Source: Arsukibacterium sp.
GTDB taxonomy: Bacteria > Pseudomonadota > Gammaproteobacteria > Enterobacterales > Alteromonadaceae
Assembly (NCBI RefSeq): GCF_018402695.1
Contig: NZ_JAGYIM010000014.1
Location: 39,949 to 103,948, forward strand
DNA: 64,000 bases
Direction: 5' to 3'
The position numbers and the translations under genes were made by a program. Shown one piece after another: positions 19,383 to 27,196 of this stretch (position 1 is the first letter of the stretch; each line of letters begins with the position of its first letter). Below the pieces are notes generated by a model. The model did not search any database. It was not told where the DNA came from and saw only the letters and a list, made by a program, of their open reading frames with translations.

Positions 19383-19417
19383 AACAAAAACAATAAGGCA
19401 GCCGAAGCTGCCTTATT
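19383..19417 (-). terminator. Terminator after the subtilase gene
   Basis: An 11-bp perfect stem (AATAAGGCAGC / GCTGCCTTATT, loop CGAA) lies 20 bases beyond the minus-strand stop and is followed on that strand by TGTTTTTGTTG. Confidence 0.8.
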
Positions 19418-19436
19418 CAGAGTGGTTAATGAGAGA

Positions 19437-21938
19437 TCAGAAGTTTACGACCAAATCAGCTGAACATACGGTTGTGCCTTCCAGGCACATGCTATACGTA
19501 GCTGATGGGGCCATTGAGTTAAACCGATCGCGGTGTCTGCCGTCATTATCGATAGTTTCGATATACATACCATCACGATATAGGTCGACATTGCCGGTTG
19601 CACCAGTCCAACGTAAATCAACTATTGTTGAACCGGTACGAGCCCTGATAGCCCGGTGCAGGGTAAGACTAATATCACTTTCCACTACAGCTACTGATTG
19701 ACTAGTCATATCAGTTAAGCCGGTGTCATCAGTAACTGTCAGGCTGACGGTATAAGTGCCCTCTGCAGCATAGCTATGGCTTGGGTTCTGTTGATCAGAC
19801 ATAGTACCGTCACCGAAGTCCCAGCTCCAACTGCTGATATCATCGTTCGCATCTGTTGAGGTGTCTGTAAAATCGACATCGAGGCCTGACGCAACATAGC
19901 TAAAGCCCGCTACAGGTGCTTCCGGGTCTGGATCAACAACATCGCCACCAAGAGCGGTAATCGTTAAGCTCCAGCTGTTCAGCGTACCCAGGTCAGCACC
20001 TGCATTGTCGGACACATTTAGCGTCCAGTCACCTTGCATGGCTTCACCATTGAAGGTATCTACCACCCAGCTCTCAACCAGATCATCTTCACTGCCACCG
20101 GCACGGTTATGCAATGTATGCTCGGTTCCTTGTGGTGAGGTAAGGGTCACAATTAAGTCACCGCGCCAAGTATGGGTAATATCCACCCCGGCCTCAACGC
20201 CGAACACAGTACCTTCATTAGGTACATTAATGACACTGGTTATACCGTCGGCGTCGTTATCAGGGATGTCTACCGGAGTCGTATTTTCAAAGCTGAAATC
20301 CGCCAGACCTTGCGGCAACACATCAAGTGTTGCTGACACGCTCTTAATCACTTCAGGATCTGCTGCGTCAACACCGGTTACCGTGATTAAGTAATCACCC
20401 CATGACGTATCAGCCATTGTGGGTACCGTTACGGTGACAGTGTCACCCGGTTCAGCAGTTTCTGCAGATAAGCTTGCCCCTGCAAGGCTTGGATCGGTGC
20501 TGACACTGAGATCCACCGTGCCCATCCAGTCTGCCAGATTACCCACATCCAGGGTAAACTCTGCCGTTTCACCGGCAACAATTTGCTGGCTGCCAGGTGA
20601 TAATGACAAGCGGAAACTTGGGGTAGGATCAGCGTCTGCCAATGCATTAACCAGGTTCAGGCGTTTACCTGAAACAGTTTTACCATCGAGCGAGGCAAGC
20701 TCATCCCCGCTATCCATCAGAATAGCTTTCATTTCCAGTGGCGTAATTTCCGGATTAATAGACCATAATAACGCCGCTGCACCCGCGACGTGAGGCGAAG
20801 CCATTGAGGTACCGGAATAAGAGGCATAGCCATTACCCGGAATAGTTGACTGAATGGCTGAACCCGGGGCTCCCAAGTCTACTGATGTTGCACCATAATT
20901 TGAGGCGCCAACAGCAAATACCGATAAATCGTCATTCCGATCAGTCGAAGCCACTGACACTATCACATCCAAATCATATGCTGCCGGATACATTGGACTG
21001 ACGTCTGCGTCGGCACCATCGTTACCTGACGCGGCAATAAACAAAATGCCAGCGTCGCCACCTGACTGAATAGCGGCTCTGAGCGTTTCAGAGAAACCAC
21101 CGCCACCCCAGGAGTTATTGGTGGCTTTGACATTAACACCATAATTTGTCTTTAAATCAGTAAAATAGTCAATACATTCGATAGCGCCAGCGGTGCTGCC
21201 ACCGGTAGGGCCCAAAAACTGGCAAGGTAACAGCGTCACATTCCAGTTTACCCCGGTTATACCAACACCATTGTCGCCACTCGCACCAATAGTGCCGGCG
21301 ACATGGGTACCGTGACTGTCGCTGTCCATCGGGTCGTTATTTTCATTAAGAGTTGAGTAACCATGTGGGTGTCCGGGATAGCTGCCGTCGTTTTCCCAGC
21401 GATTTGGAATAAGGTCAGGGTGATTATAATCCATACCGGAATCGATTACGCCAATGACAATATCCCGGCTGCCAGTTGTGATATCCCAGGCCTCAACTGC
21501 GCTAATGTCAGCGCCGGCAGTGCCACCGTTTTGCCCGGTATTATCAAGTGCCCACATTTCACCAAAGCTAGGGTCGTTTGGCACCGCAAGAGGCACGTTT
21601 AGCGCTTTAACCAGATAGTTAGGTTCTGCAACTTCTATTGCCGGATTTGCAGCAAGTTGTTTAATTAAAAAATCCCGACTTACCCCTTTAGGTACATTGA
21701 TTTTTGCGATACGGCCATCAGCAATGTGGCGCATTTTAATGTCACGGCCCTGGCTATCGAGCTGGCGTAAGCTGGCACCACTGCGTTTAACAACAGCAAC
21801 ACGCTCTTGCTTAGATACCCCGGGTTTAAACATAACAAGTATAGAATCATCAGCTTCAGCAGCTTTATTAGCAGCGAATGCCGAACCAGAAGATAGCGCT
21901 GCGGCAATCGCTAACGCCAGAATTTTTTGCTTGGACAT
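19437..21938 (-). CDS. Secreted S8 subtilase with P-proprotein and PKD domains
   Basis: 833-residue exported serine protease. Order: signal peptide (MSKQKILALAIAAALSSGSA), inhibitor-I9-like propeptide (about 25-115), subtilisin catalytic domain with Asp166 (VIDSGMDYNHPDL), His209 (DSHGTHVAGT) and Ser378 (GTSMASPHVAG), a P/Homo-B type domain, a PKD domain (WDFGDGTMSDQQNPSHSY) and a C-terminal beta domain with one Cys pair. ATG 21938 is preferred because the signal peptide then begins at once; 21950 is the alternative. Diverges from the curli genes. Probably a degradative extracellular protease. Confidence 0.92.
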   Translation of the reverse strand: MSKQKILALAIAAALSSGSAFAANKAAEADDSILVMFKPGVSKQERVAVVKRSGASLRQLDSQGRDIKMRHIADGRIAKINVPKGVSRDFLIKQLAANPAIEVAEPNYLVKALNVPLAVPNDPSFGEMWALDNTGQNGGTAGADISAVEAWDITTGSRDIVIGVIDSGMDYNHPDLIPNRWENDGSYPGHPHGYSTLNENNDPMDSDSHGTHVAGTIGASGDNGVGITGVNWNVTLLPCQFLGPTGGSTAGAIECIDYFTDLKTNYGVNVKATNNSWGGGGFSETLRAAIQSGGDAGILFIAASGNDGADADVSPMYPAAYDLDVIVSVASTDRNDDLSVFAVGASNYGATSVDLGAPGSAIQSTIPGNGYASYSGTSMASPHVAGAAALLWSINPEITPLEMKAILMDSGDELASLDGKTVSGKRLNLVNALADADPTPSFRLSLSPGSQQIVAGETAEFTLDVGNLADWMGTVDLSVSTDPSLAGASLSAETAEPGDTVTVTVPTMADTSWGDYLITVTGVDAADPEVIKSVSATLDVLPQGLADFSFENTTPVDIPDNDADGITSVINVPNEGTVFGVEAGVDITHTWRGDLIVTLTSPQGTEHTLHNRAGGSEDDLVESWVVDTFNGEAMQGDWTLNVSDNAGADLGTLNSWSLTITALGGDVVDPDPEAPVAGFSYVASGLDVDFTDTSTDANDDISSWSWDFGDGTMSDQQNPSHSYAAEGTYTVSLTVTDDTGLTDMTSQSVAVVESDISLTLHRAIRARTGSTIVDLRWTGATGNVDLYRDGMYIETIDNDGRHRDRFNSMAPSATYSMCLEGTTVCSADLVVNF

Positions 21939-22184
21939 ATGAGTTCCCATTTTAATTATTTGTAAAAAGTATGCTTGTTGCAGCACCTAATAGCATTAGC
22001 ATGGTTATTAACAATTTGCTCATAACTTGCAAGAAATAGTAGGAAAGGGTTAGTAGCTTAGGACGGCAATATGTTAATAGATTAGCCGTACTTTACTGTA
22101 TTTAATGACGAATAAAATTTGTAAAAGGTTGCCAAATTGAAATAAAAATAAAACTTTTGTCCTATTGTAGCTTTTTGATATGTC

Positions 22185-22194
22185 TTTAGTCTGG
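22185..22194 (+). promoter_or_regulatory. Candidate regulator site in front of csgB
   Basis: TTTAGTCTGG lies 29 bases before the csgB start. The same ten bases occur at 26417-26426 in front of the csgD-like gene, there as part of an inverted repeat. It overlaps a possible promoter (TTGATA 22175-22180, TGTAAT 22199-22204). Confidence 0.4.
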
Positions 22195-22223
22195 AACTTG
22201 TAATAACAAATGAAGGAATATTT

Positions 22224-22628
22224 GTGCGTAATGTAAATGTTAAGGCAGTAATTATGTCCGCAGGTTTGTTAACCAGCGGATTTGCGTTTGCAGATGTTTC
22301 TGTGCAATTGACTTCACTTATAGAGCGCCACGCTCTGGCAAACGGTGTCGATATCACTCAGTTAGGCGATCTAAACGTCGCTGATGTAACACAAGGTGGC
22401 GACGCTAATTACGCTGTATTACTGCAGCAAGGCGTGCTTAACCAGATATTTCTGCAGCAGTACGGCAGTGGCAATCAGGCACAAATCAGTCAGTACGGTA
22501 ATAACAATGTTGCTGATATTTTACAGCAGGGAGAGAGCAATCTGATCCAGTTAGAGCAATGGGGAAACCGCAGTTTTTCCATTGAGCAAATTGGTAACGG
22601 TGCTGAAATCTCAATAATTCAATACTAA
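22224..22628 (+). CDS. csgB: Curlin minor subunit (CsgB-like nucleator)
   Basis: 134 residues with a signal peptide (about 1-23, ending FAFA) and a mature part of about four to five curlin repeats, for example QYGSGNQAQISQYGNNN and ILQQGESNLIQLEQWGN. Both strands of most repeats carry Gln, as in classical curlins. In curli systems CsgB nucleates the major subunit at the cell surface. GTG start with GAAGGA six bases upstream. It precedes the long curlin by 22 bases, the csgB-csgA order. The assignment as nucleator is inferred from position, size and divergent C-terminal repeat. Confidence 0.85.
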   Translation: MRNVNVKAVIMSAGLLTSGFAFADVSVQLTSLIERHALANGVDITQLGDLNVADVTQGGDANYAVLLQQGVLNQIFLQQYGSGNQAQISQYGNNNVADILQQGESNLIQLEQWGNRSFSIEQIGNGAEISIIQY

Positions 22629-22650
22629 TAAGAGACTCAGGGAGATTCAC

Positions 22651-24138
22651 ATGAACCTTATTAAATCACGTAAGCATCTATTAAGTATGGCTATCGCTTT
22701 ATGTTTTGCTGGTAACGTTATGGCAGAAAATGAAGCAATTATTATCCAAAGTTCTGGTGCTGGCTCGCTGGAAGGTAATACGGCAGAAGTTACTCAGACA
22801 AATACTGGCGGTACAGCTAACCTCGCGGTTGTTGAACAGATTGGCGAACTGAACTATAGCAGCATTTTACAAAATGGATTGTGGCTTGAAGGTTATAGTT
22901 TCAACTCCGGCAATGATAACACCGTACGCCTGGAACAATTTGCCGACTGGCACATTGCTTACAGCGACATTGTTGGTGACGAAAATATCGTAACCGCTAC
23001 CCAGGATGGTTTTTATAACCAGGCAGACGCTGTCATTAACGGCAACGTTAATGATGCAGTAGTATTTCAGGCTGGCGATTTAAACGAAGCAGTTATTACC
23101 CTGACCGGTGATATGAACGTGGCCGAAATAGAACAGACTGGTAATGCAAACTGGGCGAATGCCAGTTTTACCGGCAATGAAAATATGTTTTACAGTTTTC
23201 AGGAAGGTAACGATAACGAAGCTGGCATGCTTGATGCTGCTGGAAACCTTAATGAATTTGAGGCTGAGCAGTTTGGTGATCAAAACGTTGGTGGCGTAAT
23301 TGGTTTAACCGGTGATGACAATGCTGTGTATGTGCAGCAAGATGGTTTAGCAAACGTATTTATTGCTAGCAGCGTAGCGGGTAACGATAACTTTATCGAT
23401 ATCCGGCAAGAAGGCTTTGATAACGTATTTTTAGTCGAACCCTTAAGTGGCAATGACAATATGGTGCTTATTGATCAAACGGGTGACAGCAATTTGGTAG
23501 AAGCGCCTATTGGCTTGGTCGGTAACGACAACCTGATTGATATGCGTCAGGATGGCAGCCTAAATAATGCATTGGTTGCAACCGATGGTGACGGTCATAA
23601 TCTGACGGTTTACCAAAATGGTGATGTTAACACTGCAGAGATGATTTTAGGTGGTGATAGTAACCAGGGAGACATCTACAGCTTTGGTAACAATAATTAT
23701 GCTGGCATCGTATTAATTGGTGCAGATAGCAGTGCAGAGGTACGTCAGCTTGGTGATGAAAACTTTGCGTTAATTGATGTGCTGGGCGATGACAATGAAA
23801 TTGACGTCGAGCAGGATGGTAATCTCAATGAAACGCTGATCACCAGTGAAGTTGCTGTGGCAATGAATACGATAGATGTTGAACAGAGCGGTGATTTAAA
23901 CCTGGTTGACATCCTGGTGGAAGGTAGCGGCAATATCGCAGATGTTTTGCAGGAAGGCGACGGCAACTGGGTAGCGGGTAATGACGGTTACTTTGCACTT
24001 TCAGGTGAAAATGGTACTGTAAGCATTAGTCAGATCGGTAATGATAATCTGGTGCTTGGTGAGCAGTATGGTAATGGTAATATTATGAATATTACCCAGC
24101 TTGGTGATTTCAATACCGCAATTGTTACACAAAACTAA
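22651..24138 (+). CDS. csgA: Very long curlin major subunit (CsgA-like)
   Basis: 495 residues against about 150 for E. coli CsgA. A signal peptide (about 1-25, ending VMA) is followed by roughly 20 repeats of about 22 residues. Each repeat has the form X5-Q-x2-G-x2-N, then a second strand, then a GNDN/GDDN-like turn (e.g. FIDIRQEGFDNVFLVEPLSG). Almost every repeat keeps the first Gln, while the second-strand Gln of classical curlins is mostly replaced by hydrophobic or small residues. The protein is very acidic, with few Lys or Arg. Predicted extracellular amyloid fibre subunit, exported through CsgG. Confidence 0.85.
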   Translation: MNLIKSRKHLLSMAIALCFAGNVMAENEAIIIQSSGAGSLEGNTAEVTQTNTGGTANLAVVEQIGELNYSSILQNGLWLEGYSFNSGNDNTVRLEQFADWHIAYSDIVGDENIVTATQDGFYNQADAVINGNVNDAVVFQAGDLNEAVITLTGDMNVAEIEQTGNANWANASFTGNENMFYSFQEGNDNEAGMLDAAGNLNEFEAEQFGDQNVGGVIGLTGDDNAVYVQQDGLANVFIASSVAGNDNFIDIRQEGFDNVFLVEPLSGNDNMVLIDQTGDSNLVEAPIGLVGNDNLIDMRQDGSLNNALVATDGDGHNLTVYQNGDVNTAEMILGGDSNQGDIYSFGNNNYAGIVLIGADSSAEVRQLGDENFALIDVLGDDNEIDVEQDGNLNETLITSEVAVAMNTIDVEQSGDLNLVDILVEGSGNIADVLQEGDGNWVAGNDGYFALSGENGTVSISQIGNDNLVLGEQYGNGNIMNITQLGDFNTAIVTQN

Positions 24139-24145
24139 CTTGAAG

Positions 24146-24162
24146 GGCGGCCCTTGGCCGCC
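24146..24162 (+). other. Intercistronic hairpin between the curlin and csgE
   Basis: A seven-base GC-only stem (GGCGGCC / GGCCGCC) with a three-base loop fills the short csgA-csgE gap, with no T-run after it. It could protect the upstream curlin mRNA or lower expression of the assembly genes. The only SD-like bases (GAAGG, 24142-24146) lie on its 5' side, 25 bases before the csgE ATG. Confidence 0.55.
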
Positions 24163-24170
24163 AACGGTAT

Positions 24171-24548
24171 ATGAAACTATTTTTTCTGCTAGTAGTATTG
24201 CTGCTGCCAATAAAGGCAGCAGCAAATGACATCGAATTAAGCGGTTTAGTTATTGACCGCACCATCTCACGTTTTGGCAAAGACTTTATGTTTTATTATT
24301 CAGGATACTGGCGAGATATGCCAGCTACTGAAGGCGTGTCTGTTGTCATATACGAGCAAGTATATCCCCAAGCCGGTACATTTTTATGGGTAGAAATGAA
24401 TCAACAACGTGTATATCAGACCTATTTTGGTCGGCGCTACAACAACGTTAAAGACATGGCAGAGCAAGCCATTTTGCGAAGTATTAATGAGTTGGCTAAT
24501 ATCCAGGCCAGTATGCTGTTAGGTGAACAGGATCAAGAAATATTCTAA
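24171..24548 (+). CDS. csgE: Curli assembly factor CsgE
   Basis: 125-residue periplasmic protein that in E. coli caps the CsgG pore and gives substrate selectivity. Signal peptide about 1-19 (ending KAAA). Family stretch GLVIDRTISRFGKDFMFYY aligns with the E. coli GLVVNRTITRFGHDF region, and the VYQTYF and AEQAILRSINEL segments also fit. The ATG has no adjacent Shine-Dalgarno sequence; a GC hairpin lies just upstream. csgF follows after 12 bases. Confidence 0.9.
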   Translation: MKLFFLLVVLLLPIKAAANDIELSGLVIDRTISRFGKDFMFYYSGYWRDMPATEGVSVVIYEQVYPQAGTFLWVEMNQQRVYQTYFGRRYNNVKDMAEQAILRSINELANIQASMLLGEQDQEIF

Positions 24549-24560
24549 AAGGGAATAATA

Positions 24561-24947
24561 ATGAAGAAATATGTAGTACTGCTATTCCTGCTGGCAACTG
24601 CCTCTGCCAGTGCAACCGAGTTAGTTTATACCCCTATAAATCCCAGTTTTGGCGGAAATCCGTTAAATGGCAATTTTTTACTGCAAAAAGCCCAAAGCCA
24701 AAATGGGTTTACAGAAGAGCGGCCAACACTGTCTTTCATTGATAAGTTTCAGGAAGCGCTGGAGCGTAACATTATTAATTCGCTGACCAGACGAATTGCA
24801 GATGGCGAACTGGTTGATGGTGTTTATAACACGGGAGAGTTTCTGGTAGAAATTACAACCGGCACGGATGGCAGCGTTATTGTTAACATTACTAACCTCG
24901 ATACAGGGGAAGTCACCATTATTACTATTCCTGTGATAGGAGGTTAA
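24561..24947 (+). CDS. csgF: Curli assembly factor CsgF
   Basis: 128-residue exported protein that couples the CsgG pore to the CsgB nucleator at the surface. Signal peptide about 1-18 (ending ASA). The mature N-terminus TELVYTPINPSFGGNPLNGN is the CsgF segment that binds inside the pore in known structures. The C-terminus is rich in beta-type residues. AAGGGA precedes the ATG. It is separated from csgG by two bases. Confidence 0.93.
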   Translation: MKKYVVLLFLLATASASATELVYTPINPSFGGNPLNGNFLLQKAQSQNGFTEERPTLSFIDKFQEALERNIINSLTRRIADGELVDGVYNTGEFLVEITTGTDGSVIVNITNLDTGEVTIITIPVIGG

Positions 24948-24949
24948 TA

Positions 24950-25780
24950 ATGAAAGCTGTAATTATTATAACAATGGTATCTGCTTTAGCAGGATGTTCT
25001 CTGGTATCAAAACCCGAGCTGAATATTACCCCGGCCAGTGTCGACGCAATAAGCCCTACGATGTTGAATTTACAAAAGCAGGCAAAACCACGCACTCAGA
25101 TCCCCGTATCTGTTTACGCTTTTCGGGATCAGACCGGTCAGTATAAGCCTCAGGCTAATGTCTCCAGCTTTTCAACCGCTGTTACTCAGGGCGCAACGTC
25201 GATGTTAACCCAGATCTTGCTCGATAGTGGCTGGTTTGCGCCGTTGGAACGAGAAGGGTTGCAGAACTTGCTTACTGAACGGAAAATTTATGGTTCAAAT
25301 AAAAAGTTAACAGACTTGCCACCGTTAAAAGAAGCTCGCCTGGTGTTTGAAGGGGGTATTATTGGCTATGAAACTAATTTAACAACTGGCGGTATTGGCG
25401 CAGAGTACTTTGGTCTGGGTTTATCGGAATTGTACCGGGAGGACCAGGTTACCGTATATCTGCGGGCTATTGATGTGTACAGTGGCCAGGTGCTGTTGTC
25501 CGTTTCAACAACAAAGAAAGTATTTTCTCAGGAACTTCGAGCAGGCTTGTTCCGCTATGTATCATTGAACAGGCTGGTTGAAATGGAGGGTGGCTATTCT
25601 ACTAACGAGCCGGTGCAATACTGCGTAAAGCAAGCAATGGAGAGTGCAGTTGTTGAGCTTATAAATGTTGGCCTGGAGCGTGGCTTCTGGCGAACAGATG
25701 ATCAGGCTAATCTTTTGCCACACAGCCGTTGCCCAGGTATCGACTATCAGGGTTGGATTCCCCGCTGCAACCAAGCGTAA
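24950..25780 (+). CDS. csgG: Curli secretion channel lipoprotein CsgG
   Basis: 276-residue outer-membrane lipoprotein that forms the nonameric curlin export pore. A lipobox LAGC puts the lipidated cysteine at residue 16. CsgG family motifs include VYAFRDQTGQYKP, FSTAVTQGATSML, WFAPLEREGLQNLLTER and the C-terminal QYCVKQAMESAVVEL. The ATG follows GGAGG located at the very end of csgF, so the two are coupled. Last gene of the csgBAEFG operon; its stop is only seven bases from that of the opposing csgD-like gene. Confidence 0.95.
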   Translation: MKAVIIITMVSALAGCSLVSKPELNITPASVDAISPTMLNLQKQAKPRTQIPVSVYAFRDQTGQYKPQANVSSFSTAVTQGATSMLTQILLDSGWFAPLEREGLQNLLTERKIYGSNKKLTDLPPLKEARLVFEGGIIGYETNLTTGGIGAEYFGLGLSELYREDQVTVYLRAIDVYSGQVLLSVSTTKKVFSQELRAGLFRYVSLNRLVEMEGGYSTNEPVQYCVKQAMESAVVELINVGLERGFWRTDDQANLLPHSRCPGIDYQGWIPRCNQA

Positions 25781-25787
25781 CGGCAGT

Positions 25788-26396
25788 TCAAACCCGGTTT
25801 CTAGCTTGAGTCTTCCTGAAAATAGCTGACAGATGCGCTTTTACGGTATGGGCGCTTATATTTAATATTTCTGCTATTTCTTTATTTCTGGCACCCTCGG
25901 CGACCAGAGCTATGATACGTTTTTCTTGTCTGGTCAGTTGGGCATTAGTGCCGGCGGCAATGTCGGAACTCAATTTTTTAGGTTTATTGATTAGCAAATC
26001 GACGACATCAGACATCACGGAGCGGGAGTAGTATAACTGGCCAGACATTAAGGTTTTAAGCGCAGTCAGCACCCGATCAAGTTGCTCATCCCGATAAATC
26101 AGACCTCTGAGCCCACCATGCACGGCAAGTGCTGGATCGATGAGCGCACGTTCGGCCTGAAATATAAAAACCGGACAGCGTTGCATCAGAATTGCTAACT
26201 CACCGGAAATACCTTTTTTTGTCAGATCATGGCTGTTAAATTGGCAACCAACCAACACCCCTGATTTAACCGGCTGTTGCATAAAGTCATTGCGACTACA
26301 TTGCTGGACTTTTATTCCGACAGACTGAGCTAACATCGCTGTATTGTGTAATTGCTGACGCTCTGACAGAATTATTAGTCTGGAAAACCGTTCCAT
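25788..26396 (-). CDS. csgD: CsgD-like LuxR-family regulator
   Basis: 202 residues: a degenerate receiver-like domain followed by a LuxR helix-turn-helix (LTRQEKRIIALVAEGARNKE, then ISAHTVKAHLSAIFRKTQAR). The usual phospho-acceptor position reads VLVGCQFNSHD, with no Asp after the hydrophobic strand, as expected for a CsgD-type regulator not controlled by phosphorylation. The start at 26396 has GGAGGT seven bases upstream. The C-terminus stops at ARNRV, about ten residues earlier than E. coli CsgD. Position next to csgG suggests control of the curli operon and probably of itself. Confidence 0.82.
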   Translation of the reverse strand: MERFSRLIILSERQQLHNTAMLAQSVGIKVQQCSRNDFMQQPVKSGVLVGCQFNSHDLTKKGISGELAILMQRCPVFIFQAERALIDPALAVHGGLRGLIYRDEQLDRVLTALKTLMSGQLYYSRSVMSDVVDLLINKPKKLSSDIAAGTNAQLTRQEKRIIALVAEGARNKEIAEILNISAHTVKAHLSAIFRKTQARNRV

Positions 26397-26416
26397 TGTT
26401 TTCACCTCCAAACGAC

Positions 26417-26439
26417 TTTAGTCTGGTTCATAGACTAAA
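26417..26439. promoter_or_regulatory. Inverted-repeat operator in front of the csgD-like gene
   Basis: TTTAGTCT (26417-26424) and AGACTAAA (26432-26439) are exact complements with a seven-base spacer. The first half extended by GG is repeated exactly before csgB. The site lies 21 bases upstream of the csgD-like ATG, suiting autoregulation. Confidence 0.5.
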
Positions 26440-26591
26440 ACGACAATGAGTATACTGTACCGCGCTGCTGTCAATTGCAACTATTGATAGCGGTAAAGTT
26501 AAAATAAAGCTACTTTACTGCGGTTGGTTTTGCTGGGTAGGACAGGATAAAAATTCAGAATTTTATGCAGGGAATAACATCAGGGGAAATC

Positions 26592-27077
26592 ATGCTTGCA
26601 AAGAAAATATTAATTGTGTGTTTAGGGAATATTTGTCGCTCACCAACAGCACAGGCAGTACTGAGTCATAAAGCCAGGCTTAGGGGGGTAGAAATTGAAA
26701 TTGACTCTGCTGGCACCAGTGCATCTCATAAAGGGGAGCGTCCGGATAGCCGCAGTGTCAATGCAGGGAGTGGCAGGGGTTATAATTTTACCGGAATTTA
26801 TTCCCGTCCGGTATTTGAGCAAGATTTTGCTGATTTTGATCTTATTCTGGCCATGGATAACGAAAACCTGGCAGAACTAAACAGACGCTGCCCGGCAGAA
26901 CATTCGCACAAAATTAAGCTTTTCCTGTCTTTTCATCCAGAGTATCCGGCGATAAACGAAGTTCCCGATCCATACTACAGCGGCAGTAAAGGATTTGAGC
27001 TTGTGCTGGATTTAATAGAGCAAGCTTGTGACCAGTTACTGTTGGCGCCGGAGCTTACCGAAATCAAGACGTTATAA
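26592..27077 (+). CDS. Low-molecular-weight protein-tyrosine phosphatase
   Basis: 161-residue Wzb/Etp-type phosphatase. The catalytic P-loop C(X)5R is at residues 10-16 (CLGNICR) followed by SPTAQAVL, and the general-acid Asp is D116 in VPDPYY. The start at 26592 follows AGGGGAAAT; nine further in-frame codons upstream are not needed. In polysaccharide loci such enzymes dephosphorylate a tyrosine kinase (Wzc), but no kinase or export gene lies nearby. It diverges from the csgD-like gene, so a shared biofilm role is possible but only inferred from position. Confidence 0.88.
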   Translation: MLAKKILIVCLGNICRSPTAQAVLSHKARLRGVEIEIDSAGTSASHKGERPDSRSVNAGSGRGYNFTGIYSRPVFEQDFADFDLILAMDNENLAELNRRCPAEHSHKIKLFLSFHPEYPAINEVPDPYYSGSKGFELVLDLIEQACDQLLLAPELTEIKTL

Positions 27078-27196
27078 CAGCTTATTACTATATCAATTGA
27101 TTTAGTACGAAAAACTCTTAGTACAGCATTGAATTTACGTCCGGAAGTCTATAACTTTGCAGACGTCTTAATCTTACTACATATAGGAAAACCATT

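Noticed and set aside
20005-20394. Long open frames antisense to the subtilase gene (also 20419-20793)
   Set aside because: Shadow frames caused by codon composition of the real minus-strand gene; no ribosome site or family similarity.
22651-24138. Reading the repetitive curlin gene as a repeat element or assembly artefact
   Set aside because: The DNA repeats are diverged, the frame is open throughout, and a signal peptide and ribosome site are present, so it is a real coding repeat.
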